A DNA stretch of 64,000 nt, taken from Gracilariopsis chorda (Eukaryota; Rhodophyta; Florideophyceae; Gracilariales; Gracilariaceae). Shown here piece after piece: positions 24,546 to 36,641 of the stretch. Under the pieces are notes generated by a model that was given only the letters and a program-made list of their open reading frames with translations, searched no databases and was not told where the DNA came from. The position numbers and the translations under genes were made by a program. The stretch covers positions 62,001 through 126,000 of the forward strand of contig NBIV01000114.1 of the NCBI GenBank assembly GCA_003194525.1, in the 5' to 3' direction. Numbering within the stretch: the stretch's first letter is position 1; every line of letters begins with the position of its first letter.

Positions 24546-24849
24546 CACCCCGTGCGAACACGGGCCGCAGATGACGGGAAAGGCACTCTATAAAGGAAAA
24601 CCGAAGAGAGGAAAAGTACGGAACGAGCGGGAGGAGGCTGAGTCACGGGGGTGACTAGAAGCAAAGGTAATGCGGGTAAATAGTCCTTGTACGAAAGCGA
24701 ACACCAAGATAATTGGAATTTAGGTGGCCAAGGGGGATACAATTTCCGTAGACTACGGTACTTCCCTCTAAGAAGGATTAGGAAGCACGCGGAGGCAGCG
24801 AGGTCTAGAGCCAATCCCCCAGGTTGGGGTCACTTTTTGAAAAGCTTTA

Positions 24850-27800
24850 CTGGTGTGGAGGCAACTTGCCGTCGCACTAAGTACTAACCATCCCAGAAAT
24901 GGGTGTAAAGTAATAACTAAAACTATTTATAAGTACTCCACATTGGTGGTTCATGCCCACTATTGTGGCCAACCGCCAATTGACTATTCCTTGTCCCACG
25001 TATCCAATCCAATATTAGTGGGCCGCAGTTCATGCAATGACTACATTACCGAAGCATTCGGGAAATCATCCAAGTCCCAAAAATATCTCCCTGAGGGCGT
25101 TGCACTTCAGTCAAAGAAAATAACTGGGCGAAACCACAGGGTACAGCAGGAAATCAGCTCTGGTGAATACTGTGCACGGGAGAGTATCGAGACCGGACGG
25201 GGTACAACAACTTGAGCAGTTCTGCTTTTGGTGCAGGCGATAAGCTCAGAGCCGAGACACAAACTGACTTTACATCGATTTGCGACAGCAGAACAGTTTA
25301 TTCCTAATTGGTTGTTAGTAGAGTAAACTATAAGTACTAACGAATGCAGTGCAACAAAAGTGTGGTCGACAAAAGTGTGTTCGTGACTATCATGACCAGA
25401 TATATCTCATCACGAAACGTGTGGGCTGTGCAAGAATGAGGTAATCATGTAAACGCAAAAGCCATTCCATCCATACAGGATATCACAAGCTCTGCCTGCG
25501 AAGGGAACGAAATTGGAATAGGGACTCACCCAGCATGACGCCAAACATTTTACGGTTTGACTCATATTTGAGTAGAATCGTGGTGACCTCGGTACTAGTG
25601 TATATGATCAAAGTCCCCCGGGGTTTTATGGAAGTAAAAATTGCGCTACACATGAAATGAAAATGTGACATACACAATCAAATCCTAAAGTCAAAATCAG
25701 GTTGGTTACTTTGGCAACGGGGCAACCCGGCTGTTCAATTTGGCCGAGATATTAAACGACGCTTAAAAAAGAGGGCCAGAATTGAGCGGTGGTAGACAGA
25801 AATGGCGGACGGTCTCGTTAGGGGTGTTCGAGTACGCGCTATAAGCACATCAAGCTTTTCAATATGTTGGGTGTCCGATTGGTCGTTCACGCTGATCTGG
25901 AGTACTTGGAACCACTGTCGGAGAAGTGGGGTTTAACGTTTACTTTCTGATGGTGCTGTAGCGCGAGTGGCACTTAGTACTGCACCTACACCCCGACTCA
26001 TGCTGCAAATACTACCCTTCTACCTCGTAAGGAAGAGATAAAGTTTTTCTCAGACATATGGTACGGGTGCCACAAGCCAAGTGGCTACCCATACAACCAG
26101 GGCATACGATTCTGCAACGTATCTGTCGACATGCTTGCATCAATGCGTCAGAGCTCCGTAGCCTGCTACGGTGCGCAAACTAATGAATGCCCGGGGCCTC
26201 CATTGGGCGTCCAATCTCTGGCACAATCAATCGGATAACGTATAACAATGCCGTCGTCCGTCTTGTGTAAGGTTTGATAAGAGCACGGGAACGGCTCGTT
26301 TTGAGGTGTGCAGAATGCAAAAACTATGAGGTAGCAGTCCGAAACTACTGAGTGCTCAAGATACCCAGACATGCTGACTGTAACTAAAGTTTAATGTTAT
26401 TCGTAGACTCATGCGTGCTACTAAAGCCTGGACAGTTTTAGGTAAACATGAGGGTGGAGTATAGAAACCAATTGGTATCACGCTTAGCCAAGAGGTGCTT
26501 ATTTAAGGGTGTGTGAAATTCAATTTCATATGCAATCTGCCACATCCCATACTTTGGGGACGGCTTTAGTAGAGTAGACCCATGGCGCAGTAGCATAGTG
26601 TCACTAGCAACATAAAATAAGTAAAAAGAATTAGTACTCTAATTATTAAACCACTTTTACCAACATCGCACACTATGCAACTCAATTCTTCACGCCATCA
26701 CCGCTTCCAAAAAAGCGCCAATCACTTGCCCGTCTGAATGTTTCTGAACACGGGCATTCAGTAGTCTGAAACTACGATAATAAATTATGTTCTACTTGGA
26801 AGCTACGAACCAGTTATTAAAAGAGTTTGGCAAGAAGGATGGTAATTTAACTGCGCTACTTGTTTTAGAAAGTTTTGATCATGCACCAAATGATGGTAAT
26901 TCTTTTTGAAGAATGGAAAATGATTTGTACAAAGAAAACGAAAAGGATAATTAGTTATCAAAAAGAATCAGTTTAACAGAAGTAATCGTATTATATATTC
27001 CAGGAACCAGAAAATGCTATATAATATAACAATAATAGTTAAGAACAAAAACTGAACAGAAGAGAGAAACGTTATAGAAGATAGCAGAATTGGATTTTAT
27101 GACAAACAACAGGAAAGAAGGTAATTAGGCTTCAAATGTTTAGTAGACATGGGTTATTTTTCAGGAAATATAGGTTACAAACTTCCGTACAGATATCTAA
27201 GAAAAATCCTATTTCAATAAAAAAGGTCTGTAAGCGACATCTTGAATTTCGAAACGAGGCAAGAGATCCGGACTAAGTTGGGTCAAAAGTCCAGTCGTCT
27301 GTCATAAAAACACACATTATGGCCTGAGTCCGTTAATGCCCAGATCTTGAAAATTGTCAGTAATTGAAACCAGATCCACATACCAATTAAAGTAGTCTTG
27401 TTTGGCATATTGTGCGCTACAACTACTTTCGGAACAAAAAAGCCGTTGCTGGGTTTATCACGACGGGGTTTATGTTGAATTTGGGCTCCAACGTGGCACT
27501 CAGAGAAGACGCATCACGCTGAATCACTACCAATAACCAAAAAAATCAAATCTTCTGCCTGTATGTTTTTTATCTTACGCTGACATTTTTCATTGTTCCG
27601 TGGGAGGTAATATTTTATCTCGCTGAATGTAATGATCAATTCTTTGAATTCACCATTAAAAAAAGCTGTGGTGAAGAAAGTATGGGCTTGCAGCAAGTTT
27701 CGGCGTTCGAGTTGTTGACAATAGCACTACTTTGTATAAGCAACAAACTCAATTGAGTGCGAGTAAAGCGCTTTGCTACCTTCGTAGTATACTGCTCGGG

Positions 27801-28080
27801 CTAGTTAAACTATTTTTATGTAGATTGTCTGAAAAAGAGATTTCTGGTGAGCTGATCGATTTTTTATGTTGTAAAGCATGAAATGATAAGAATCATTCAC
27901 TTCTTATTTAAATATTTTATTCTATGACAAAAATTGATAAATCATTGTGGGAGAACATCTTGTTGACTTCCAAGTGCTTTTTAAAGTATGACGCTCTTGG
28001 CCACGCCAGGCACCTTCAGTTTATTCTCATCCGCGGACCGCTTCCCTTTTTATGCGCAAGAAAAGTGGATGTTGGGGGCG
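24850..28080. other. A+T-rich stretch without supportable gene
   Basis: About 3.2 kb with only short, unrecognisable reading frames on either strand. A minus-strand frame at 27696-27514 contains FFTTAFFNGEFKEL, faintly like the copia RT block 'DVKTAFLNGEL.E', which hints at another very old element, but the match is too short to call. No tRNA-like cloverleaf or other RNA gene was seen. Confidence 0.45.
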
Positions 28081-28082
28081 CG

Positions 28083-28312
28083 TGTTGTTAAACGGAAGGT
28101 AGAGGCGTTGTGGACGAAGGTGCCACTAATTTTTTGGGTGTGCAAGGTGCTTGCTGCCTTCCCCTGAAACGGTGAATCCACAAGCGTAAGAGGTGCGCAT
28201 TTATGCGGGCGCTATGCTCAGCTTCCATGCTGGAAGCTGGGCAGCGCCCAATTAAAAAGGTGCAAATATAAAACATATCCAACCAACTCGTGTGCACCAC
28301 AGGCACACGACA
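28083..28312 (-). repeat. Solo LTR, reverse orientation, related to the adjacent Ty3 LTR
   Basis: Read on the minus strand it starts TGTCGTGTGCCTGTGG and ends TTTAACAACA, with the same interior order as the intact element's LTR: the cagcttccagcatggaagctg palindrome, a cataaat block and a cttg.gg.ttcac block. It has no internal domain attached. It differs at many positions from the 28338 copy, so it is a diverged relative, about 230 bp long. I saw no target-site duplication at its ends. Confidence 0.75.
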
Positions 28313-28337
28313 CCTTTAATGCAACTCCGACGCTTTT

Positions 28338-28602
28338 TGTCGCGTGCCTGTGGTGCACACGCATTGATCTACATATAGTTTTTATTCTGCACAACTTTAT
28401 TGGGCGCTGCCCAGCTTCCAGCATGGAAGCTGAGCATTGTGCCCTCATAAATACGCGCCTCTCACACTTGCGGCTTCACCACTCGGAGGGGGAAGCAGAA
28501 AAGCAACCCGCACACCAGAAAAGTCCGTGGCCCTCCCTTCGTCGCCATCATCTGCACCCCCACAACAACAACGCGCGTCCTCCCCCGTTTCCTTGCGCAA
28601 CA
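28338..28602 (+). repeat. 5' LTR of the complete Ty3 element
   Basis: 265 bp, TG...CA ends. It contains a 21-bp perfect palindrome centred on the block cttccagcatggaag and an A+T-rich promoter-like segment (acatatagtttttattctg, about 28371). A run of ccccca/caacaacaa occurs near the 3' end. Target-site duplication copy ctttt is at 28333-28337. Confidence 0.93.
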
Positions 28603-28620
28603 TGGTACTCTCGAGGAGGG
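28603..28620 (+). promoter_or_regulatory. Primer-binding site
   Basis: TGGTACTCTCGAGGAGGG starts immediately after the LTR. The leading TGG pairs with the CCA end of a tRNA, as expected. It departs from the common initiator-Met site (TGGTATCAGAGC) after five bases, so the primer tRNA is a different one and not identified here. Confidence 0.75.
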
Positions 28621-28637
28621 TTGATGCTTCGAATAGT

Positions 28638-31600
28638 ATGGCCACTAAACTAATGTTTGACCGTGAAAGCGTCGAGGTTGCAAAGTTCTTTTTTCTACTT
28701 CGAGAATGTGTTGATGAGAGGTAAGCCTGAAGATGAAAAGTCCACTGAGCTTCTCTGTCATCTTGAGGGAAAAGCCTTTAACTACTACTATAACACCTAT
28801 GCAGCTGATGGTGTATTGCTTCCTGCAGCAGATGACTACCAGGCCGTGAAAACCGGGTTCTTCAAAGAGTTTACAGAGAATGTCGGGCCTCAAGAATACA
28901 TCCGAAGAGCAATGATGTGTAGATTACGCCCTGTTGATACACTGGCATCTCTTCAATAGATGGATACCTGCTTCAACAAAGCTAGATTCAATATGGAAGC
29001 CAAGTTTGGACTGCTAAGGAATGCAGTGACCGAATATATGGACATGACACAGTTCGTTCTTCTTCGTGGTGTTACTGACTACAATTCTCTGAAGGCAACA
29101 ATCAGAGACTTTTTGGCTTGCCGAGAAACTCTAAACTCTTCCTTCAGTGCCAGAACGCCACTTGGTACGGAAAGATCTGAGAGAAGACGGGTTCTTCGCC
29201 GACCAGAGCAGACGGTGCAGAGCCTGGAGTCCAAAATGGAAGACTTGACGGACAAGCTTGCACATCTCACACTACTGGTACAAAAGAAGCAAAGTGACCA
29301 AAGTGTTGACGGAACTGTGAGAACTTGTTCTTTCTGCCAAAAGCCAGGACATGGCGCCAACAGGTGCCCCTCAAACCCACACCGTGACACAAGATGTGGG
29401 CGCTGTCATAAGCTTGGACATTCTGAGGCTACGTGTTGGTCCCGGTCCCCTATTGAGAAAGAAAAACACGTTCGACTTGCGGAAGCAAACGTCGAATCCA
29501 AGGCAGAGGAACCTCTGAGAAAGAGGATTCCTCTACAGGATGCAGAGGCCACTGCCGCACAGGTCACTGTAGTCACCGAAGAACAAGAAGAGGATCCTGT
29601 GGTGGCAACGAAACGTGGTCCAGATGGCGAAGCACTTCCTAAGCAACCAAGGACCTCAAGGGTTGATATCGGCTCACTGCTAAACCCGAAAGACCAACTT
29701 CCATCTACAAATTCTAAAGGTATAATAGACCTAACCAGCCCAACGATGTACAGAAAACGCAGAAAAGTGGCTTCACGAAGGAAAGGTGCGAAAAAGAAGC
29801 CAGTAACCAGAGCCAAACAATCAATTCCAGAACACGTTGGAAGGTACAATGTCTTAATAGAGCTCGCTAATGCCTCTTGCGGACTCAAATTCGGCCAGTT
29901 GCTACGTGGAGACGCCGAGGAGGCCAGACGCGAAATTAGAAAGTTGTTCGAAAAGGGAACCACCCCACGAAAGGTAGCAGCGGTGGAAACCGGGACCAGC
30001 CGGAGGAGACTTAAGGTAGTAACCGTGAAGCTATACGGTACGACAGTGCGTGCACTGCTCGACTCTGGAGCCGTACCCAACCTTTTATCCACGAAACTAT
30101 GCGAACGGCTGACCCTCTCTCCAGAACCTAGTGTAAGGAAGATTAAGGTCGCCAATGGGACTTCTTCCACAGTTCGAGGGGTCCTTTGCGACGTCCCTGT
30201 TGTCTTTGGATATTCAAGAGTCACATTGAACTTTCTCGTTGTAGATGACCCCCCCGTTGATGTCATAGCTGGTTGCCCAGTGTTAGAGGAAGTAATGGCT
30301 TGCATCGATCTTGGGAATCAAACCGTTTTCGTTACTATCGACGGGGTAACATCTGTGTTAGAACTAGAGTATAATCAGAGAATTTCTGAGTTATTAGAAT
30401 CCGAGACTGATAGTGAGGATTTCACGTCCGACTCGGACCTTGTTCCGTTATCATCGAGCTCAGAAGAAGAGAAAGATGACCTGGTACTGTCCGTGAGAGA
30501 CGTCGAACCGTTTGAGCCGGACCTCTCAACTGCAGAGGAAGCTGAAGGACTTCCAGATCTCATCGAAGAAGATGCAGAAGAAGAGGAATACGGTCACGAC
30601 CAGGAGATCATAACCATGCAAGACCACGACGATGATGATGAGAAATCCCTACTTCTCGCAGCAAAATTGAGACATTTACCGACAAAGATTCAAAAAGAAT
30701 TCATGAAGATGCTAAGAGATGAAAATCTCGCAGCCTGGTCCCTAAATGAGTTGCGTCCTTGGGACGTGCCAGTGAAGCACTCTTTTGAGCTCAAAGATAA
30801 CAACCCAATCCACTACCCTGCAAGGCGCCTCTCACCACGCCATAATGACCTCGTCAAAGCAGAAATTGATAATATGTTGAAGACAGGTATCATTACGCCC
30901 GCCACCTCAGCATGGTCCTTCCCGATCGTCATAGCCACTAAGAAAGATGGCAAGCCACGATTCTGTGTGGACCACCGAACGCTCAATGACAGGATGAAGG
31001 CTGATAGATGGCCTCTCCCGAAGATTGAAGAGATATTTGACGATCTAGAGGGAGCCAACGTCTTCACCACACTAGACCTTTTTTCCGGATATTGGCAGGT
31101 CCGGGTATCGGAGGATTGTAAGGACGCCACCACCTTTGTTTGTAGATTTGGCACGTACAAGTTCGAAGTAATGCCGTTCGGACTTATGAAAGCGCCAGCC
31201 AAATTTCAGCGGATGATGGATGTTGTCCTTAGAGGATTGAAGTATGCTCGGGTATACTTAGATGATTTCGTGATATATTCGAAATGTATAGACGACCATC
31301 TGACACATTGTCAAAGTGTGTTCGCTCGCATCCAAAACAATGGTTTGAAATTGAAAGTGACAAAGTGTAGTTTCGCCCAGGCCAGAGTCAAGCTATTAGG
31401 ACACATCGTGGACAAGACAGGAGTTCATGTAAACCCAGAGAAAATCGCAGCCATACAGAAGGCCCCGAGCCCCTCGTCGACAACGGAACTTCGAAGCTTT
31501 CTTGGCTTAGCGGGGTATTACAGAAGATTCATTCCAAATTTTGCAGAAGTGTCAGCCGTTCTTCATGAAGCCACATCGTCAAAGAAGCAGTGGAGTTGGA

Positions 31601-33330
31601 CTCCGGAGATGCAGGATGCATTTAACCATCTTAAGAACAAAATGATGTCACCCCCTGTGCTTACATTCCCAGACTTCAATCAACCTTTCATAGTAGAGAC
31701 CGATGCCTCATCGATGTCACTGGGCATCGTACTATCACAAAAGAAGGAAGATGGGAAGATCCACCCTATTCAGTACGCTAGCCGCACTATGAACAAGGCT
31801 GAACGGCGGTACTCCACATGTGAGAGGGAAGCTCTAGCAGTAGACTTTGCTCTCAAGAAGTTTAGGGTGTATCTCTTGTCATCAATGCCCTTCACACTAA
31901 TCACTGATCATCAGGCGTTACAGTACGCTTTTCGAAAGAAAGATATCCACGGTAGACTAGCCAGGTGGATGGACCTTTTGGCCGAGTATGACTTTAAGAT
32001 TCATTACCGAGCCGGTAGCAGTAATCAGGCCACGGACTACCTTTCTAGAATTGACATACCGGAAACGGTGAGAGAGGGAGATTTGAGTCTGGTCGTACAG
32101 AATATCACGCTAGACAACGACCTTGAAGACGAGTTGGTGGCTACAAAAAGATTTCTTTCTGGCGTGGAAATAGGAATTGAAGACGCACAACGAAAATGCA
32201 CAATTAAAAGGAACGCAAAAGGAATCATTGTTTGGAATGGAAGGCTCATGAGGAGAACATCAAAGGGATTGCGATCGATCCCCTGCCGAAATGACAGAAA
32301 AGTGACCTTAAGAGCCTTTCACGACGACATCGGTCATTGGGGAATAGACTCTACCAGGAGTTTCGTATTGGAAAGGTACTGGTGACCGAAGATATATCGT
32401 GACATCCTGGACTATGTGAAGAGCTGCAACGGGTGTTAACGAGCGGTAGGCATTCCGGCGTATAAAACTGGCCTAAAGTTTCCCTTGACTGGGCTCTTTC
32501 ATGTGTTTTCCATCGATTTTGCGGGACCACTACCTCCATCCCAGAAGGGAAATCGATTCATACTAGTATGTGTGGAACACGTGACAGGATGGCCGATTGC
32601 TCGAGCCACTGGAACGGCGACGACCCAAGTAGTTATAAAATTCATACGCGAAGAGATCATACAGCCATTCGGTCTTCCCAGGTTCATTATATCTGATAAT
32701 GCAACCTGTTTCCGAGCTAAAGCACTGAAGGAATTCATGAAAGAAAAGGGTATCACGTGAAAAACGGTACTCGCTTATGCACCCATGTCAAATGGGAGAG
32801 CAGAACGGATGGTTGGTACCCTGAAGAGTGCGATAGCCAAAGAGGTTATCCAAGGAAATAAAGAATGGGACATAGTTCTGTCAAGAGTGCTTTACGGATA
32901 TCGAAGACGCCAGATGGTAGATAGGAAGTCCCCATTTGAGCTACTATATGGTACAGAACCACGAATGAACAACCACGAGCCCGTCGCGCTTGTTGCTCAC
33001 TACAGCAGTATCCACAGGAGACTAGAGCTAATGGACGCGGAAATAGGTAGAGCAACTCGTGCCTTACGCCAGGAAGAAATTCAGCGTGACGAAAGCAGAG
33101 TAATTCGCTTCAACGTTGATGACGAAGTACTCGTAGCAAAAGGACAAGCACTCAACGCCAAGAAGAAATGGGCTCTATTTGAGTCCTGGTTCTACGGCCC
33201 CTGCCGAGTAATAAGAGCATCTCACCCACGCTATGTTCTAAGTAGCTCGCATCGAAGGGTGTCCCGAGATCCTATACACGCCAGACGGCTGGTATTATAC
33301 TATCGACGTCCTGCTCATCTGCAAGAGTAG
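28638..33330 (+). pseudogene. Gag-pol polyprotein of the complete Ty3 element, disrupted
   Basis: Gag starts at ATG 28638, 36 bp after the LTR. A T-run at about 28687-28694 shifts the frame by one; from there a single frame runs to the TAG at 33328. Domains: capsid region (28.7-29.2 kb); two CCHC knuckles, CSFCQKPGHGANRC (about 29329) and CGRCHKLGHSEATC (about 29398); protease LLDSGAVPNLLS (about 30055); RT with YLDDFVIYS (about 31255); RNase H with ETDASS (about 31697); integrase finger H...C (about 32320-32436), core DFAGPL (about 32515), SDNATCF (about 32692), the Glu in NGRAERM (about 32790), then a C-terminal domain. In-frame stops: TAG 28957, TGA 32383, TAA 32437, TGA 32758. Gag and pol share one frame, so the original probably made one polyprotein. 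Confidence 0.92.
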
Positions 33331-33484
33331 ACTATACAAGCAACTGTGATAGGAATCACTGCGTACAACTTAGGATAATATAGTAGCTGCTAAGAAGAAC
33401 GATTATCCGCAGCTACCTGCGTTTATTTATGGGAATAGAATCCATCCATAGTATCGACCGAAAAGCTAGTTCGGAACCAGCTCA

Positions 33485-34075
33485 TCAATTACCGCTTTCG
33501 ACTTCATCATGGGGCAAGTACTTGATGGAACTTTCACCTGGGTCTTTGCGATAAGCCCATACATGACTACCGTCCGAGAACTGAACGGGATAAGGAAACT
33601 CAGCAAGAGCTCGGCCACCTAATTTAGTTGCAGAAGACATGACTTGGCGAACCTTCTTCTCTCCGGCCACGATAGGTACCATTACGGCATGAAATTGAGG
33701 GTCATCTTCCTTCCGATCAACGAGGCGGGAGCTACTAGAACGTCTCGTAGGACCTTTGCCGGCTGCACGGTGAACTGGAACAGGCTCGATTATCACACGA
33801 ACCTCGCCCAAGGTAGCCTGAGGGAGAGCAGCGGAAGCTCTGAAAAGTTCCGGCTCATGGCGATAACCACCTCGAGTAGTTCTGGTTGGCGGCATCTGCA
33901 AGGCCCCACGACCTATCGGAGGGACGATACCAATGGCATTGTCACCTTGCTCGACATGCGTGCCTCTACCAACGGACGTGTAGGGATCTTGAACCCCCCG
34001 GAAGCGAGTATAATGTTCCCTTAACTCCGGGCAAAGGCAATCAAGGCCAGTAGTTTCATCACGGGATTGACTCAT
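33485..34075 (-). CDS. Antisense ORF 3 of the Ty3 element, unrecognised
   Basis: A 196-residue minus-strand frame starting at ATG 34075, between integrase and the 3' LTR. The C-terminal 70 residues (QFHAVMVPIVAGEKKV, FPYPVQFSDGSHVWAYRKD) look like a folded domain with mixed hydrophobic and charged residues. The N-terminal half is Arg/Pro-rich. I recognise no family. It is third in line after two other minus-strand frames, in the same frame as antisense ORF 1 but a different one from ORF 2, so splicing or separate translation would be needed. The opposite strand has no matching long frame. Confidence 0.5.
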   Translation of the reverse strand: MSQSRDETTGLDCLCPELREHYTRFRGVQDPYTSVGRGTHVEQGDNAIGIVPPIGRGALQMPPTRTTRGGYRHEPELFRASAALPQATLGEVRVIIEPVPVHRAAGKGPTRRSSSSRLVDRKEDDPQFHAVMVPIVAGEKKVRQVMSSATKLGGRALAEFPYPVQFSDGSHVWAYRKDPGESSIKYLPHDEVESGN

Positions 34076-34409
34076 GATTGGAAGAACTTATCTAAACGAA
34101 CTGGTGACTTCGGTGAAGGGAAAAACTAACGCAATCATCTCTTGAACAGCTCTTATATAGAAGAGCGTTGCAAAGCGAGTGAAGACCACTTTGTAGTTAT
34201 GTCTACACCGGAGAAAAGCCTCACGAAGACAAGATATATGCACAGAAAGAAGAATCATTTGTTGGGCTGGAAGGAACACCATACGCATAGGAACTATGAG
34301 GACAATTCACTTAGTCTCGGCGACCTTTTGGACAGAGCTGACGGACCTCAATGATCTTCGAATACCGGGGATGACCCCCAGCGACTAAGAAGAGGGAATC
34401 CTTACAGAG

Positions 34410-34841
34410 TCACAAGGGATGGCGCTCTGCAATATCCAGTATCATTCGGCGACGTCCATCGACCGCGACCAAATGGTTAAAGCGGGATGAAGCATGACGG
34501 GCATCATACAAGATACGCACGAGGTAGTAGCCAGAAGTCACGTTATCCCAGGCGGAGAAGTTCCGAAGCTCGATAGAAGTTTTTCGAAGCTCAACCTTAA
34601 AAGGGAGCCTCGTCACGAAAGAGCTCATCTCCCACAGACTCGCGAATGTAGTAGGATTCGTCTCGAAGTACTCGGACAGCCTGTTAGCATCCTCTCGGCC
34701 ACATGTGGCATCTATAATATTCAGGAGGGCTGCTTGCATACACTCGCCATCGTTACTGTAGTGCAATACATTCCCGCGTACGGGCGATGGTGAAACTCAT
34801 ATCTGAGGTGTACTCGGCGCGAGCGATGAAGCGGGATGCAT
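34410..34841 (-). CDS. Antisense ORF 2: small cysteine-peptidase-like protein (broken by one stop)
   Basis: From an ATG at 34841 the frame has one TGA (34797-34799), then is open to 34410, giving about 118 residues after a TTG at 34766. The open part begins with SNDGECMQAALLNIIDA and ends with FNHLVAVDGRRRMILDIAE. A Cys at the start of a helix followed some 80 residues later by His and then Asp on paired strands is the layout of papain-like/C39-like cysteine peptidases (N/D-G-x-C ... H-x-V-A-V ... D). The match is to the general pattern, not to a named family. If real it could be a polyprotein-processing or deubiquitinating-type protease carried by the retroelement. Enzyme activity is inferred only. 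Confidence 0.5.
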
Positions 34842-35257
34842 GAATATTAGCCCCCGTTTACTGGGCTAATTAGCGGTCGGGTTACCCAGGGTGGTTATGG
34901 GAACATTCATATTTTGTGGTACTTGCCTGGCAAGGATGGTGGACACGGGGCTACAGCCCCGGCCAGGGGGCCCAAAATGGCTACTTATTTTAGTGTAGTT
35001 TAGGGGTTAATTTTGCTTAGGCTAGTGCACTACCTACTGTACTGCACTGACCTAGTACTTGAGCGTCGGCCGCACGACGGCGAGCTCACGAAGAAAAAAA
35101 AAAACCGAGTTCGGCTCTGACTCTATTCGCTATGCGAAGTGTCTAACTCCTCGCGGAGGTACACCGCTTGCCCGGTAGTTTCACCCGACTCGCACCACCG
35201 AGGAGACCGTGCTCGTCGTACCCAGTGGGTTGTGACCACTCGTGGTATTCATTGTTG

Positions 35258-36412
35258 TCATGTGACCGCCCGTACAGGCCCTATCTCCGCCCCAGTTTTG
35301 GGTATTGATATTACCGACGTGTGTCGTGAGACCGTGAGACCATCTCTTCCCCTCATATCCCCTAACCGCCGCGCGGTGCGTGTTCGTGCGTGTGTATCGG
35401 CACCCTCCTCCGGGGTCTGTTCCCGCTTTCCGCACGCCCCCGTCGGGTGGTCCCTTTTCCTCTTTTGTTCCCCTGCTCGCAGGCTACTTCCGTACCAGCC
35501 GTGGTTCCGACCCGTTCTAACCCCTAAACCTCCGAGGTACATCCAGGCTCCCGACGGAGTTACACCCGTCATACGGGACACGGAGGGCTCTACCCAGCTG
35601 GGCCTACCTCTCCAAGAGAGCAAGGCTTCGAGCTGCCTTGGGTGCCTTTCCCACACCGGGATTGCACCACAGTTACTGCGAGTGTAAATACGACGCTCGT
35701 CTCGTATGTTGAACTCCAGCAAACGAGTATCCAACGGGCGCGCCCCTGAGCCTTGAGAGATGGAAACAGCGAACCCGGGATTCGCTTTGCACCATTCGAT
35801 GATCAAATTACGGCAGTCTCTACCATCGATATCAACGCCAGATCCCGGAGCAACAGGCGGACTAGGCGTATGTCCACCCTTCGCAAGATTCTTCTCGGCG
35901 GTCGCCATCGGAGGAATACGAAAAGCCGGGTGAAATAAAGTCGTGTCGAACATCTGCAGGGTCCATATATCAATCACCTGAAATCCGGAGAGTCCAACTT
36001 GTCTTCCAATTGCTCCCCTAAACTGTCCCTCAACGAATAGTATGCGGTGTACTTCCCATCCGGAGTGGCGTGAGCTCGATCTCGCAGAGTTGGATATTGA
36101 GGGGGCATCGTGGGCATGCGCCGAAGAAGAACCAGATTTGAAAGGAGCAGACCTTTCTCGAGGGGATCGATTATTACTCGCATCAGAGTGATGCGACCCC
36201 TTCTCTTGATTGGCGACGCGAGACGTCGGAGCTGGCACGGAGCGTAGTCGCGGAGACATCGGCAGATTTCTCTTCCCAGCGAACGATTTTATGGGGGCCT
36301 TTTGTCCTTGAGGGCTCCGTTTGTGTCGAGTTGACGGTTTGGATATCGATTTGCTAGGTCCTTGTTGCCGACGTTGTTGCTTACGTCGAGCGTTTTAGCC
36401 ACCTTTTTTCAT
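35258..36412 (-). CDS. Antisense ORF 1 with basic N-terminus (broken by one stop)
   Basis: The first Met of the 333-residue open stretch is at 36259. The frame extends upstream to ATG 36412 through one stop (TAA, 36397-36395). The extension is strongly basic (ARRKQQRRQQ followed by Lys/Ser/Pro-rich residues), as in nucleic-acid-binding tails of capsid-type proteins. Residues after about 65 look globular (VHRILFVEGQFRG, GFQVIDIWTLQMFDTTLFHP, NLIIEWCKANPGFAVSI). The last third (about 35600-35258) is low-complexity Arg/Gly/Thr and may not be coding. A TATA-like box lies 230 bp upstream at 36642-36649. No family is recognised. Confidence 0.5.
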
Positions 36413-36641
36413 GGTTTCTCTTCCTACTCGAACACTTATCCCTCTTCTATAACGTTAGTGTAGATTGATTTTGGAGGCGTAAGGGTCGCAGGAAGATATT
36501 TCCAAGGGTCGTTGCCTAGTCGTGTAGTTTACTTTCGGCTTAGTACCTAGTCACGCTAGAAGCGTTTTCGGTGTGGTCCGGTATCCGCTCGCGCTTGAAG
36601 GTCGCCAAGCGAGAGAGCACGGAACTTGGAGGGAGGGCCTG

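Noticed and set aside
27240-27720. Copia RT trace (FFTTAFFNGEF)
   Set aside because: Only about a dozen residues resemble RT and flanking residues do not continue the domain.
28218-28448. 76-residue minus-strand frame spanning the two LTRs
   Set aside because: It arises from the inverted LTR palindrome and resembles the frame at 36801-36556 for the same reason; not a protein.
34900-35000. GC-rich inverted blocks (ggggctacagcccc) as an RNA gene or origin
   Set aside because: Short self-complementarity is common in G+C-rich DNA; nothing further supports a structured RNA.
35139-35687. 182-residue plus-strand frame in the Ty3 extra region
   Set aside because: Mirror of antisense ORF 1; Pro/Arg/Ser low-complexity composition and no domain.
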